Assembly (NCBI RefSeq): GCF_032854445.1
Contig: NC_088302.1
Location: forward strand, 38,322,191-38,386,190
Reading direction: 5' to 3'
From: Liolophura sinensis
Lineage: Eukaryota > Mollusca > Polyplacophora > Chitonida > Chitonidae
DNA: 64,000 bases
In this document: in pieces, positions 48,301 to 57,265 of the stretch
Layout: each line of letters begins with the position of its first letter
How positions within the stretch are numbered: position 1 is the first letter of the stretch
Program-made: the position numbers and the translations under genes
Notes under the pieces: model-generated
What the model saw: only the letters and a program-made list of their open reading frames with translations
Databases searched by the model: none
Told to the model about the DNA's origin: nothing

Positions 48301-51300
48301 TGTTTCACGGTTATAGGAACTCTTGGGCCCCCTGCATCATCAGACGTACCTGTGCAAACATCACTTTCAAGTCCATTGGTATGGTGAACACTTTAATACA
48401 TGTATTAGCAGTTAATGCCAGGTTAAGAAAGAAGACAAAACTGTAATAATTAATGACAGAAAACAATTTCTTTTTGTCAGTGTTCCTTATAGTTGTGGGG
48501 CTATCTCACTTGCTTATCAAATGTACATGCAAATGAATTCAAAATCTAGATTCATAGATCTATGAAGTCAATTAATCTACTGGTAATTTGACTCTTCAAT
48601 GACGGAAGCACACCTGGCAGTGGGATTATAGTGTCTGGACTGTGGAAATGGAAACAAGGGTTAAAAACCTAGCCCGGTCACTTCTAAGACTTCTAATTCT
48701 GTAATCTTGGTACGTTCTTGGACTGTTGCACAGCAAAAAGGAATAGACCAAAATATTTTTAAATGTGACATTTAAATTCCAATCAGTTTGCATCAGATGT
48801 TGAAATGCATTTGTTGTGTGACCAGGCATGGTAGTGTACATGTTGTGTGTATGTTTTGTGACTTACATGTGAAGGACCTGTATTTGCAGATGACCCCATC
48901 TGGCAGCCCCAACAGTCTGAGGGCCTCTCCTGGAGGTGGGGCCGCCCAGACCCTTATCTCTCCCCCGAGTATGTCAAGCATATTGGAACTGTCTTTCGCA
49001 CAGCCTGCCACAGGTAAAGCCTACTGTCAGATCTGTACCTTTTGGCTGCTGTCAGATCTGTACCTTTTGGCTGCTGTCAGATCTGTGCCTTCTGGCTGCT
49101 GTCAGACCTGTACCTTCTGGCAGCTGTCAGACCTGTTCCTTCTAGCTGCTGTCAGATCTGTACCTTCTGGCTGCTGTCAGACCTGTACCTTCTGGCTACT
49201 GTCAGACCTGTACCTTCTGGCTGCTGTCAGACCTGTACCTTCTTGCTACTGTCAGACCTGTACCTTCTGGCTGCTGTCAGACCTGTACCTTCTGGCTGCT
49301 GTCAAATCTGTACCTTCTGCCTGCTGTCAGACCTGTACCTTCTGCCTGCTGTCATTTATTTGGTATTCTAATGCCTTACTCAAGAAGTTTTCGCCAATGT
49401 GGCATTCTCTAGAAGTTTTTGTTTATGTGGCACTCTCTAGAAGTTTTCACTTATAAGTGTACGGAATCCTTTCAGTTTTATGTTATTGTTTTTAATGTTT
49501 AAACCTCCTTGCCCCATGATGATCTGGCCTGTTGTCTAATAATGATAAAAGAAGACACAAGGTCTTCTTACCAGTGACCTCTGTGGCCAAGGGGCTAGAA
49601 CGCCAGCCCAGGAGTCTCTCATCAATGCGGTCGCTGTGAGTTCAAGTCCAGCTAATGCTGGCTTTCTCAGCAGCTGTACATGTACATGTGAAGGTCCGTC
49701 AGTGACGTGCGGATTGTCGTGGGTTTTTCCCAGGCTCATCACGGTTTCCTCTCACCATAATGTTGGCTGCAGTCTTATAAGTGAAATATCCTTGAGAACG
49801 GGGTAAACTACCAAGCAAATAAAGAAATACCAGTGGCCAATATTATTCCAGATATTATTACGTTAATTAAATTTGTAGGTTTAAGGAGTGAAGACAAGAT
49901 ATTAGATATGGCAATGGGAAATCGATCTTCTGGGTATTCTGGTGAGTTTTTTTTTTTCCTTTTGAAGAAATGTTAAGAAGAAAACAAAAACTGTGTATAT
50001 CTGATAACAAGGAATTGAAATCTAAAGTAATTCTACTGGATGTTTTCTTCACAGTTTACATATTTTAATAGTTATAATTGACATTTTACTGTTAGACTAC
50101 ATGTATGTAATTGTAAGGACTGAGTTTTCATTTGTATCCAAATTGGTGTTCAGAATGTTTCTTTTATGACAGAATAGTATAAGCAGAATTGTTAACTTCT
50201 GTGATGGTAACCAAATTTTCCAGGGCTTCCCGAGAAAAGCACAGTAGAGAAAAACCAGACTTTTGTCCAAGATACAAGTCCAGCCACATTTGGCTTGTCA
50301 GAGAACAACCCACCCCTAGGACAGTCCCCCTTCAAGCTTAGTGACCTAGGTACAGATTCCTCATGGCTTGGGCCAGAGGTGAGTCTTAAGGTGTTTGTCC
50401 GTTAGGTCATCATCAAAACTATGTTTGTTGGGCAGAACATAGTCTGAATTGTTTTTGTTTTTTTCCCTCACTCTTGCTTTAGTTCCAGGTGTCTGATATC
50501 TCTCTTTTGCTTGATTTTTGAGTGTCTGATATCTCACTCTAATTCTTTCTTCCATGTGTCTGATATTTCACTCTTTCTTTCTTCCAGGTGTCTGACATCT
50601 GTTGCTTTTTTTCAGGTGTCTGATATCTCACTGTTGCTTTTCTTTCAGGTGTCTGATATCTCTCTAAGTGGGTTTTTGGAGTCCCCAGAGAAGCAGTCTA
50701 GTGACATCCCAATGACATCAAGTATGGGTGTGCCACCCCCAAACCTGTTCAGTGACACCTCCAGGGATCTCTCCAGAATGGATGTATGTAATCTGTTGGA
50801 AGTGAAAACAAATTGATATTCATGTTTTGAAAAAAATTTTTTTGTAAAAAGTCCTATTTCAAAACATCAAGATGGTTGGCGTATACTTTAGATTTCCTTA
50901 GTTTTACCTTCACCAGTGCATAATCGTTCTGTAGTTCCAGCTTTCGGTAGGTTGACAGAAAACTTTTAAGACAGGCTGCAGCCTGGAGTTTTTGCTACCT
51001 GAAAATTAGGTGTGATATATCTACCTCATTGGACTTCAGACAACAGTTTGGCTTAGTATGAAATTACCAGTTGTAATGTACACTGTGCAACCATTTTAGA
51101 TTTGGCACTGTTATGAATTCGGTATAGAACAAAACGCCTTGATAATATGGCCACCTTAAAGGAGAACTTCAGAGCAAAGTTCTGTTATAACTTGTTTCAA
51201 GACCACTATAAAAATGTTTCCTTTGAGACCATTGTATGTCAGAAAAAGAAATATTGAAGTCAGTCCCTCAGATCACTAGTCTTGTCACAAATGTTAGAAT

Positions 51301-52010
51301 GTTGTATAGTCTCGTGTAATCTCATGAAACCCTTTGTAACCTTTCATTCTGAAAATCTCCTTTATGGCATTTAACATTGACAGTGCCATTCCTGGAAATA
51401 GTTAGGAGGAAGTTTGATTTCTAGTGTTAAACCTTCAGTACTGTTGTCTACATACATGTAGAAGAGCAGTGCATCAGTTCAGCGTGGCATACAGAACATT
51501 TAGCTCATACATATTTGATTTCATATTTGAAATCCTTGATGTGAGTTCAAGTCTGGTTGTTGATGGTTTTCTCCCTGTCATACATGGGAAGATCTGTCAG
51601 CAACCTGCAAATGATCATGAGTTCCCCCGGGCTCGGCCCAGTTTCCTCTCTCCATCAGTGCTGGACTCCATTATATAAGTGAAATGTTCTTGATTACCAT
51701 GGAGAACTCCAATAATATAAATAGCCATATCTTCAATGTGCATTATATCAATAAACAGTGAATTCCTGTTGGTTTTTCTGACTTGATACAAGCATTTTAT
51801 ATCATTGTATACTCTATGAGTTGTATATATAGTTGTATGAGTTGTCGTGTTTATTGACAGGTTGACTCGACGTTGCAGTGTATGTTGAACGAGAGTAGTA
51901 TGGACTATGCTGCTAAGTTTGCTGATATTGCTGCTCAAATGGCTGCCTCCGTGGATCACAACAGGAAATCAGACAGTACAGGTCACCTCAGCATGGATAC
52001 TGTGCAGTAG
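32190..52010 (+). CDS. CRAMP1: CRAMP1 - Cramped chromatin regulator homologue (20 coding exons, 1101 aa)
   Basis: Twenty exons with GT-AG borders and matching phases give 3306 nt including TAG. Residues 110-182 form the SANT/Myb-type domain (KRQWELW, KKTFFDGLYEFGKDFDAIQ, NKDQVRHFYYRTWHKISKYI), followed by the conserved Cramped blocks QELYGLINYGEMRKRIGG, TYVRIKGKNHR, and AWSQVQELAQNPRLR (residues about 182-316). A second conserved block, GWSLGDCESLTLAELYLMF with EYDW, lies at 520-550, then RDPVFRVP in exon 12 and the C-terminal NESSMDYAAKFADIAAQMAA. The rest is Ser/Pro-rich and disordered. Human CRAMP1 is 1269 aa. Drosophila cramped behaves as a Polycomb-group gene; CRAMP1 has been tied to linker-histone H1 gene expression. 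Nuclear chromatin factor. The fit to the family in order and spacing is very strong. Confidence 0.96.
33110..33213 (+). CDS. CRAMP1: CRAMP1 exon 2 (SANT N-terminal half)
   Basis: Acceptor is a long T tract plus ACAG; encodes KRQWELWGNADKKTFFDGLYE with the first two SANT tryptophans; donor GTAAAT, phase 0. Confidence 0.95.
33295..33546 (+). mobile_element. SINE type A in CRAMP1 intron 2
   Basis: Diverged full-length copy; head GGCCTCTTTGGCTGAG, B box GAGTTCAAATCC, end GTACGGCGTAAAACACC. Imperfect flanks TTTTCACTTGACA and TTTTACTTGTCA suggest a decayed duplication. Confidence 0.85.
33780..33935 (+). mobile_element. Decayed SINE type A fragment, CRAMP1 intron 2
   Basis: GTAGGTTTACCCTGGCCTGG and TTCTTGAGTATGGTGTGAAACA with A-rich tail; middle replaced. 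Confidence 0.55.
34025..34178 (+). CDS. CRAMP1: CRAMP1 exon 3 (SANT C-terminal half)
   Basis: Acceptor TGTTTTCAG; FGKDFDAIQ through VRHFYYRTWHKISKYIHF, the most conserved block of Cramped proteins. Donor GTACTT, phase 1. Confidence 0.96.
34542..34613 (+). CDS. CRAMP1: CRAMP1 exon 4
   Basis: Acceptor TGTCTTTCCAG; KKQIQELYGLINYGEMRKRIGG; donor GTAAGT, phase 1 to 1. Confidence 0.95.
35215..35263 (+). CDS. CRAMP1: CRAMP1 exon 5
   Basis: Acceptor GGTTTTGTAG; SVDERYLHKLNQLIHK; donor GTAAGT, phase 2 out. Confidence 0.94.
35421..35710 (+). mobile_element. Full-length SINE, type B, with (CATT)n tail and 13-bp target-site duplication
   Basis: A 290-bp element with a tRNA-like head (TCGGTGGCCTAATGC as A box, GAGGTTAGAGCAAGG as B-box region), body CGACTGATTGGCCTGGTGTC and end ACTGAAAAATTGCCAAGTAC...CATTAAATCCCAAG followed by CATT repeats. 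The flanks TTCCACACAAACC at 35408-35420 and 35711-35723 are identical. It lies in CRAMP1 intron 5. Confidence 0.9.
36093..36128 (+). CDS. CRAMP1: CRAMP1 exon 6 (36 nt)
   Basis: Acceptor TTTGTTTTGCAG; STYVRIKGKNHR, matching the TVRYKGRN-type block of human CRAMP1; donor GTGAGT, phase 2. Confidence 0.94.
36523..36572 (+). CDS. CRAMP1: CRAMP1 exon 7
   Basis: Acceptor TGTGTTTTAG; VRTPVCNALKKLNRVE, corresponding to the conserved P-x-C-x-A-L-K-K-L stretch; donor GTGAGA, phase 1. Confidence 0.94.
37044..37240 (+). CDS. CRAMP1: CRAMP1 exon 8
   Basis: Acceptor TTCTAATTGTAG; AWSQVQELAQNPRLRISL then IAFLEKKWKPQRLRI. The donor ATT/GTATCC is the weakest of the gene but is the only one keeping phase with exon 9. 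Confidence 0.9.
38521..38680 (+). CDS. CRAMP1: CRAMP1 exon 9
   Basis: Acceptor GACCATGTCAG (poor pyrimidine tract); KESLDTPEATNKQLRLFPHKDC, aligning with the LFPGENC region of human CRAMP1. Donor GTGGGT chosen over two nearby GTs because it gives phase 1. Confidence 0.87.
39275..39317 (+). repeat. (CT)n microsatellite, CRAMP1 intron 9
   Basis: Interrupted CT dinucleotide run, 43 bp. Confidence 0.95.
39506..40164 (+). CDS. CRAMP1: CRAMP1 exon 10 (largest, 659 nt)
   Basis: Acceptor TTGTTTCACAG. A 140-residue Ser/acidic low-complexity half is followed by the conserved GWSLGDCESLTLAELYLMF / VEYDW block and a leucine-rich helix (LTNLLRRLVHLATTEF). Donor GTAAGT, phase 0. Confidence 0.95.
41192..41356 (+). 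CDS. CRAMP1: CRAMP1 exon 11
   Basis: Acceptor CACAGCAG is a NAGNAG site that can add or drop Gln. Encodes QKPIGGQVQTLCQKCSAPIL then a Lys/Ser-rich basic tail (NKSAKKAR, likely nuclear-localising). Donor GTGAGG. Confidence 0.9.
41839..41958 (+). CDS. CRAMP1: CRAMP1 exon 12
   Basis: Acceptor GTGTTTCAG; forty codons including RDPVFRVP, a short motif shared with vertebrate CRAMP1, then a proline-rich run; donor GTAAGT, phase 0. Confidence 0.92.
42412..43558 (+). repeat. 51-bp tandem array in CRAMP1 intron 12
   Basis: About 22 copies of a G/T-rich unit (GGGACCATGTCCTATGTGGG, then AGGCATGTGGTGGGTGCTGC, then CTGCCTGTGTT). Variants (GACCATG, GGCCTTG, GGGCAATG; TGGTGG or TTGTGG) alternate in a partly regular order. 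51 bp is 17 codons, so frames up to 257 residues stay open on both strands. It lies between exons 12 and 13, which join in phase without it. Confidence 0.93.
44149..44216 (+). repeat. Dispersed repeat E, copy 1 (CRAMP1 intron 12)
   Basis: GACATCACATTAAG, TAGGAACTAATATGTTGTA; matches 58463-58535. Confidence 0.55.
44260..44493 (+). mobile_element. SINE type A with perfect 12-bp target-site duplication
   Basis: ATATTTTGTGGC at 44248-44259 and 44494-44505 flank a tRNA-headed element with the AAATAAAT tail. It sits 88 bp upstream of CRAMP1 exon 13 in the transcribed strand. Confidence 0.88.
44593..45076 (+). CDS. CRAMP1: CRAMP1 exon 13
   Basis: Acceptor ATCTTTTATAG/CAG, again NAGNAG. KRNRPPLRKPMIVKRRLLPK (basic, conserved) is followed by about 60 residues of degenerate LPGLE-type repeats (RLPGLE, RLTGVE, GLPAID, QLSGLE, QLPGLD, CLPGLE). 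Donor GTAGGC, phase 1. The region up to 45144 is intron read-through. Confidence 0.92.
45384..45464 (+). CDS. CRAMP1: CRAMP1 exon 14
   Basis: Acceptor TTTCCTCACAG; DVCQSDSSLACQLEADLAAILP; donor GTACTT, phase 1 to 1. Confidence 0.88.
45511..45538 (+). repeat. (TTTA)n microsatellite, CRAMP1 intron 14
   Basis: Tetranucleotide run just after exon 14. A (TGAA)n run of similar length lies at 45755-45788. Confidence 0.9.
47300..47835 (+). repeat. Degenerate ~140-bp tandem repeat in CRAMP1 intron 14
   Basis: Copies begin near 47307, 47440, 47562 and 47706, sharing GTGTCCAGGCTA, GTTGGATACATACATACACA and GATGTGTCACGACTCA-type stretches. Immediately upstream is a C20 homopolymer with CCA repeats (47203-47237). 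Confidence 0.65.
48045..48268 (+). mobile_element. SINE type A, diverged, CRAMP1 intron 14
   Basis: Begins at the CACCAATGCTGTCACTGTGA segment; ends AGTATGGTGTGAAACATT and A-rich tail. Confidence 0.78.
48317..48378 (+). CDS. CRAMP1: CRAMP1 exon 15
   Basis: Acceptor CACGGTTATAG; GTLGPPASSDVPVQTSLSSPL; donor GTATGG, phase 0. Recognised by phase and Ser/Pro character, not by strong conservation. Confidence 0.78.
48890..49013 (+). CDS. CRAMP1: CRAMP1 exon 16
   Basis: Acceptor CTGTATTTGCAG; MTPSGSPNSLRASPGG through SSILELSFAQPAT; donor GTAAAG, phase 1. A 25-bp tandem array starts about a dozen bases after the donor. Confidence 0.88.
49026..49358 (+). repeat. 25-bp tandem array in CRAMP1 intron 16
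   Basis: About 13 copies of GTCAGACCTGTACCTTCTGG followed by CTGCT, with few substitutions. Three units make 75 bp, so all three plus frames stay open; this explains the 109-222 residue open frames here, which are not coding. Confidence 0.92.
49576..49826 (+). mobile_element. SINE type A in CRAMP1 intron 16
   Basis: Full-length with B box GAGTTCAAGTCC and tail ending AATAAAGAAA. TACCAGTG occurs at both ends (short duplication). Confidence 0.83.
49879..49941 (+). CDS. CRAMP1: CRAMP1 exon 17
   Basis: Acceptor AAATTTGTAG; LRSEDKILDMAMGNRSSGYS; donor GTGAGT, phase 1 to 1, so it is frame-neutral if skipped. Confidence 0.85.
50224..50378 (+). CDS. CRAMP1: CRAMP1 exon 18
   Basis: Acceptor CAAATTTTCCAG; ends SPFKLSDLGTDSSWLGPE, a block followed in the family by SDISL; donor GTGAGT, phase 0. 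Confidence 0.9.
50481..50660 (+). repeat. Tandem copies of the exon 19 splice acceptor and exon start
   Basis: GTGTCTGATATCTC-type units recur at about 50489, 50523, 50556, 50588, 50616 and 50649, spaced 28-37 bp. Three upstream units keep a full CAG/GTGTCTGA acceptor (at 50489, 50588, 50616) with a pyrimidine tract before it. Only the 50616 copy is in frame with exon 19 (33 nt). Confidence 0.85.
50649..50783 (+). CDS. CRAMP1: CRAMP1 exon 19
   Basis: Acceptor TTTTCTTTCAG; VSDISLSGFLESPEKQSSD...LSRMD; donor GTATGT, phase 0. Upstream sequence carries tandem copies of acceptor plus exon start; the copy at 50616 would add 11 residues in frame. Confidence 0.9.
51538..51720 (+). mobile_element. 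SINE type A, 5'-truncated, CRAMP1 intron 19
   Basis: Starts inside the B box (GAGTTCAAGTCTGG) and runs to ATAAGTGAAATGTTC; diverged. Confidence 0.75.
51861..52010 (+). CDS. CRAMP1: CRAMP1 exon 20 (C terminus)
   Basis: Acceptor GTTTATTGACAG; LQCMLNESSMDYAAKFADIA and onward, the conserved C-terminal helix, ending at TAG 52008-52010. Confidence 0.94.
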   Translation, partial: VDSTLQCMLNESSMDYAAKFADIAAQMAASVDHNRKSDSTGHLSMDTVQ

Positions 52011-54265
52011 TAAGAGCTTCCCAAGCCACAGACATCATTAATACTGACACAACTGGTGTAGCAGGTCAAATCTACACAGGTCACCAGGTACTGTGCTGCA
52101 GTATAGGGAGACAAACCATCTGAGAATTTCTGCACTGTAGAGTCAGGGAGGTATTTACTCTACACAGTAGCCAAAGCTACAAAGGCTACCTAGCTGCACA
52201 CACTATGCCATAGGAACGGAAGATACAAGCCACCTGTGGGCTGACCCACTGCTATAGCCAAGGGGTGTCCAGCAGGAGCACAGGATCTGTGCAGGATTGA
52301 ATCTAACAATGTGCTATATAGCTGAGAACACACCTGTCAACTTGAGATTATCACTGTGCTTCAATGAAGTGGATGTAAATCATCTGAATTTCAGCACTCA
52401 GTACTCATGGTGAGGGCAATAGAGCTGACCTACAGGTACATCATTGCTGCCTCCCAACCGAGAGGGAGTACAGGCACTGCTCAGTCTGACACATCTAATG
52501 TGCAGACCTTACACAAAGTTATACATTTTTATTATTTGCTATTTATTGTTTGTATCAGGATAATCCTGGATTAGCTGTAGAGTGCACCTGTTTTACCTAT
52601 GCAGACACTGATTTTGTATGTATGTCATATCTTTCTCAATGAGGTGGATATGTCCAGAAAGTATTTCACTTTTTTTTTTTAAATTAAGTATCTTGGTTTT
52701 TATCTTTTTTGCTTGATTGTTTTTTGGATGAGCCTATCAGTAATCAGTATAGACCTTTCATGGTGAAATTTATGCTTTACTTTAAAGTTCATAATATTAA
52801 GCAGATTTTTCCACCCATTTTACTTTCAGCACACGTAGAAACTACAGTCCATTCATTGAAAATTGCCTGTTGTATCAGTTTAAAATTTTCTGTGACATTG
52901 TAAAGTTCTTAAATAACATAATAACATGATCCAACACTATTGTTACCCAGCCTGTGAGCTATGTTTGACAGCATTAGTAGATTAAAGGGGAGTGCTCAGT
53001 AGTAATGTATGATCAGGACTCGGAGAATTGTACACAGCCCAACTTCTGTGGTCAAGGTTGAAAGAGACATCTGCGTTAACAGCATACATGTTTTGACTGC
53101 AGATGACTGTGATTTCTTTGCTGCAGGATAAGCAAATGCTTGTGGCTTGTCTATTCGTGTTAAGGGAGTATTAATCACACACAACTCCGCAAACTCTGAA
53201 AAATATACGTAAAATATTAGAATTGAACCGAATAATAATGCTGAAGTCTTCAGTGTTATAGGATTGTTATACTTGTGACCTGTTCTGCTCCAGCATACTA
53301 TGGTAATGGATCGAAAATCATTTGTCCATGACTAAGGGCACTGTACGATTATGCGGAAACACAGGTGTCGCCAGCCTATGAGGACCATTCACGTTTGGCT
53401 AGGGTAGGTTGACGACAGCAGTGTTTCCATATAATCATAAGCACCTTAAGTTTACGTTGTGCAGAAAGTTCTATGATTTATCTGTTGAAAAGTTTTCTGT
53501 AGGTTGTTTGTAAGGTATATATATGATGGTAACTGACTGAAAAAATGTAAAATCTAGCACCAAAAGTAATGTTTTATGACCTTTATTTGTTTCCAAAAAT
53601 GCGATTTTGGGGGGGGGGGGGAATCTTAGGTCATCTAGCATACCACTGATACCTGGACTGACTTAAAACTGCTGTCTGGGCATTATGTTGACAATCTACA
53701 CATCTGTTTTGTCTGCATGCTTCTGGTCAGTACTTATGGTGATATTGTTATTTAGCTGCTATGACTGGCTTTATCATCACAGTATAACAAGATGCTAGAC
53801 TGAGATATAGACTGTTACTATAGCTGTGGTTAAGTATTATCTGCTTTTTTATTCAGTGACAGTGATTTTGAAAAAGTTATTGATAAATGATACCCTAATT
53901 CTTTTGATTTTTGGGACATGTGCTCTGCTGTTTTTAGACAGTATGCATGTAATTGTAGCAGGAATATTTAGTTCCCTTTTTTTCAATCTCAAGATTAGTC
54001 AGTCTGATGAACAACATATTCATATCTTCACTTCCAGTAAACTGGAAGAGAAATGTAATTGTGTCCAATTAGGAGTGCTACTATCTGTCCTAAAAATTAA
54101 AAGAATCAGGGTAAGTATTTCATTATAAATCATATGAATGTGTTCTTAACCCTAACACAGCATGATTCTGTGGTGATTATTTTGTAACCTCAATTTTTAA
54201 GAATGGTCAATTTGAGAATAATGTTCTGTTCTTTAATTGGACTTCAATAAATGCCTAGTAAAGGG
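52011..54265 (+). other. CRAMP1: Probable CRAMP1 3' UTR
   Basis: Non-coding sequence after the stop. The clearest polyadenylation hexamer is AATAAA at 54246-54251; an ATTAAA near 52982 could give a shorter transcript. A dispersed repeat (53908-54120) lies inside the longer version. Confidence 0.45.
53908..54120 (+). repeat. Dispersed repeat C, copy 1 (CRAMP1 3' UTR)
   Basis: Shares TTTTAGACA, TAGCAGGAATATT, TGATGAACAACATATTCATA-like and CTATCTGTCC stretches, in the same order, with copy 2 at 63352. Family unknown. Confidence 0.7.
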
Positions 54266-54273
54266 TCATGAAC

Positions 54274-54482
54274 CCTGGGGCCTGGATTTATCAAACGTCC
54301 TAAGACTTAAGGGAGAAATTAAAAAATCAAGGTTTTTGGCTCTAGAAAGTTTAAAACCTGTACCTTGATACTTCAGAACAGTGTACTAAACACAGAGTTC
54401 TCTCCTATTCTGAGTTTGGCTTTTTAAGGACTTGAAATTTGTTGCAAAGGTCTTTGAGTTACTTGATAAATTCGGGCCCTGG
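54274..54482. mobile_element. MITE-like element with terminal inverted repeats
   Basis: Ends CCTGGGGCCTGGATTTATCA and, reversed, CCAGGGCCCGAATTTATCA; about 209 bp. It begins about 25 bp after the candidate CRAMP1 polyadenylation signal. Confidence 0.65.
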
Positions 54483-57184
54483 TGTATATTACTAGCTGTA
54501 CTTTGCCTTTAGGATCAAAATGTGTCATGCTTCAGTTCTATCGTTTTTGTCCGTCTTCTAGTTCATGCTGTAGCAGTCACGTTTCTTGCTTCACGGCTGG
54601 CATCGCACAGCATTATTAGAAGATGGATATACCCAGAGTAGAGCCATGATAATTTGCAACCTTCCAAGTCGCGGTGAACCATTAGTGTTGTGCAGTAAAT
54701 CTATTGTGTTAACGAGTCAAACAAACTAACTACAAGGTCTCGGTCTATGTATAATACGTTTTAAGAGAGTTTATGACATCATAATCTAGTTTTAAAAGGT
54801 GTTTTATCCGTTGTGTAATCTTTAATACTATGGCCAGATATATTAAGGTTAACATTGTCATGGTGTCAAGGGTGACCTTTGTGATTAATTCACCAGGGGA
54901 AAAGGGTACCTTGAAAAATGTGCAGCAATGCAGATATTTAACATCAGAGGCGAGAGAGTTTAAACTGGTCACTCATGTCCGAGGCTGCGTATGATGATGT
55001 GGAAATAATGTAACAACCACTAGCTTAGCCTGACCAATCAGATGGAGTTTATCATCATTATTGTCCTATGATTGGTCGGCTGAACTACGGTATGCTACAA
55101 GGCTGGCTGGCAATTTCTGAGGGGCATTGCTGTGAAATCTCAATATCTCCACCTTCCACACAACTGCTGAAGTCAGATCTACTTAACTAGTAAGTTGCAG
55201 TATTCCTTTAACCATAACCTTTTGAAATCCTGTTAACATGGCACCTTATTATTAGACTTTGTCTGTTTCAAGCTTGAGCCTCTGACGGTTGGCTACAGGT
55301 GGGTAAATGGATATGCTTATGCGGACAGAGGAGTTAGGGTGATAGGAGAACAAAGTTGAAAGAAAAGAACAACAAAAGATTAGGTCATCCACATGCTTAA
55401 CCATTATAATTTGCACCGCAACTCACGCAGTACCTGTAACATATGCTCTATAATTAGCAGTACTAGTGGTGGCTTGGCAAAGTCATTTTGGGCTGAATTT
55501 TTGTGGGGGGGAGGGGGGGGGGGTCACAAAACAAATGGTACGACCATAGCATAAAATCAGCATTTGCTTATGTTATCTATTTGATGCATGTATTCAAGAA
55601 GTTGATTTACAGAACATTTTTGGGCTAAAGCCCAAAATCGCCTTGTGAATTCACGGCATTTCTGACTCCAGTCAAAATTCAGAACCTCTTCGGAGTGCTT
55701 AGTCTTTTATTGTAATGAGACTTGAAATTTTTACGGATTTGTCTTATGACATATAATTGATGTGGTTGTCGCGATTTACGTTTCAGGGACAAAAATGTAC
55801 TCTGAACTTGTGTTTCAAATTTTGACATGAATCAGAAATGGCTCTCTGGAATTGGCCCGGATATATTTTCCTTAGTCTGAGCATAAGATACAAGTGCAAG
55901 CTATTTGGACCTTGTTTAGCCTTACAAACACGGGCAAAGCTCTGAATGACTGATACTAACTCGACTGTGGTGATCTTATGCAGTATTTGTAACTGTTTAC
56001 TAAAATGAGCTTTATCTAAAAGGGAAACCGATAAGAAGCTTATAGCCTCTTGGATTTTAACAATGAGTATTTTTTTCGAAACAGTTGTTACATTCAGCCA
56101 AACAATATAGAAAAGATTTTTCATCTTTGGTCAAGGAAATATTAACACCTACGGGTATATATTTACACTCTTCTCGTATACTGGGGCCTTAAATGACGTG
56201 TTTGTGCGAACAATACGCACCCAAAAGGCAGCCACAATCATATAGCATTGTACTGTAGAATATCGACGAGCGCACAGATGTTACTGGTTAGCAATACCTT
56301 AACTTGAAAAACGCCGTTCTTAAACGCATGTTTTGGTGGTAAACACAGTTCACTTTAATGTAAAGCTGGTGATGGAAAAGTATACTCGGCACATTTTTCA
56401 TTTTGTCTCCGGAGATACGTTATCAATTTCAGTCAGTCGCGATATTCTCTGTGTGGGGGGAAAAAAAGAAAACGATCGCGATCGTCGGCCCCAAGGTCGA
56501 AATGAAAACGCCTTTAAAGCTGGCATTACTACAGAGAATTGAGTTATCACTCTTTGGCCGCAGTTTGAGACGTTAAAACGTGGTATGTGGTCTTACTACT
56601 TCGTACTGTATATGGGATTTTACATGTTATCTATCACTTGGGAGACGTTTGGAACAATCTGGCTTTCTAGTACTGGTCTCTAGAAACCAGTACCGGTATC
56701 GCGCTTTGGTGTACCGTACACATGCAGAAATATCAGTAAATCATTTTCAAGTGAAGAGAACAAAAACCAATTCAGTTTCGAAACCAGAGCCCTTTTTAAC
56801 ACTTCAAATTTTTTGTTATGTACAAAACGTAAGATATGCAATGTACAAAAACTGCATGCACGATTTTTATCTGGGACTCTCTTTGATATTTAAGTCCCAT
56901 TTGTTATCAAGAAAACAAGATTATTTCAGTTGTTTCGTATTGAAATAAAACTGCTTTAACAAGATATCTTGTCAGTGTGTGCTAATGAGGAACCGAAGTC
57001 ATCTAAAGTGAGCCGGGTCCAAGCTGTGTAATTTATTGTTCACCCCTGTCCTTGCCATGACGTTAAGTGAGAACACTGGTAACGTAGTACTCTTTCATTG
57101 CCAGAGAACAGTGGCCATGTCTGCTAGGAACCCAGTCATTGCACGGAAAACGAACCCCATTTGGCATTACCGTGAGAGGCTGTC

Positions 57185-57265
57185 GTTTAGGATGGGACTG
57201 GCTCGAATTCAGCCTTTCGTGAGAAGGTGTAGCAGGTACCTGGCGAAGGGCACTGGTTTCCTCCA
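57185..57265 (+). repeat. Dispersed repeat G, copy 2
   Basis: GCAGGTACCTGGCGAAGGGC then TGGTTTCCTCC, resembling the 3' body of type A SINEs; may be a variant SINE head. Confidence 0.5.

Noticed and set aside
53826-54128. 100-residue hydrophobic frame after CRAMP1
   Set aside because: Lies in the 3' UTR and largely in dispersed repeat C, whose second copy is not open.
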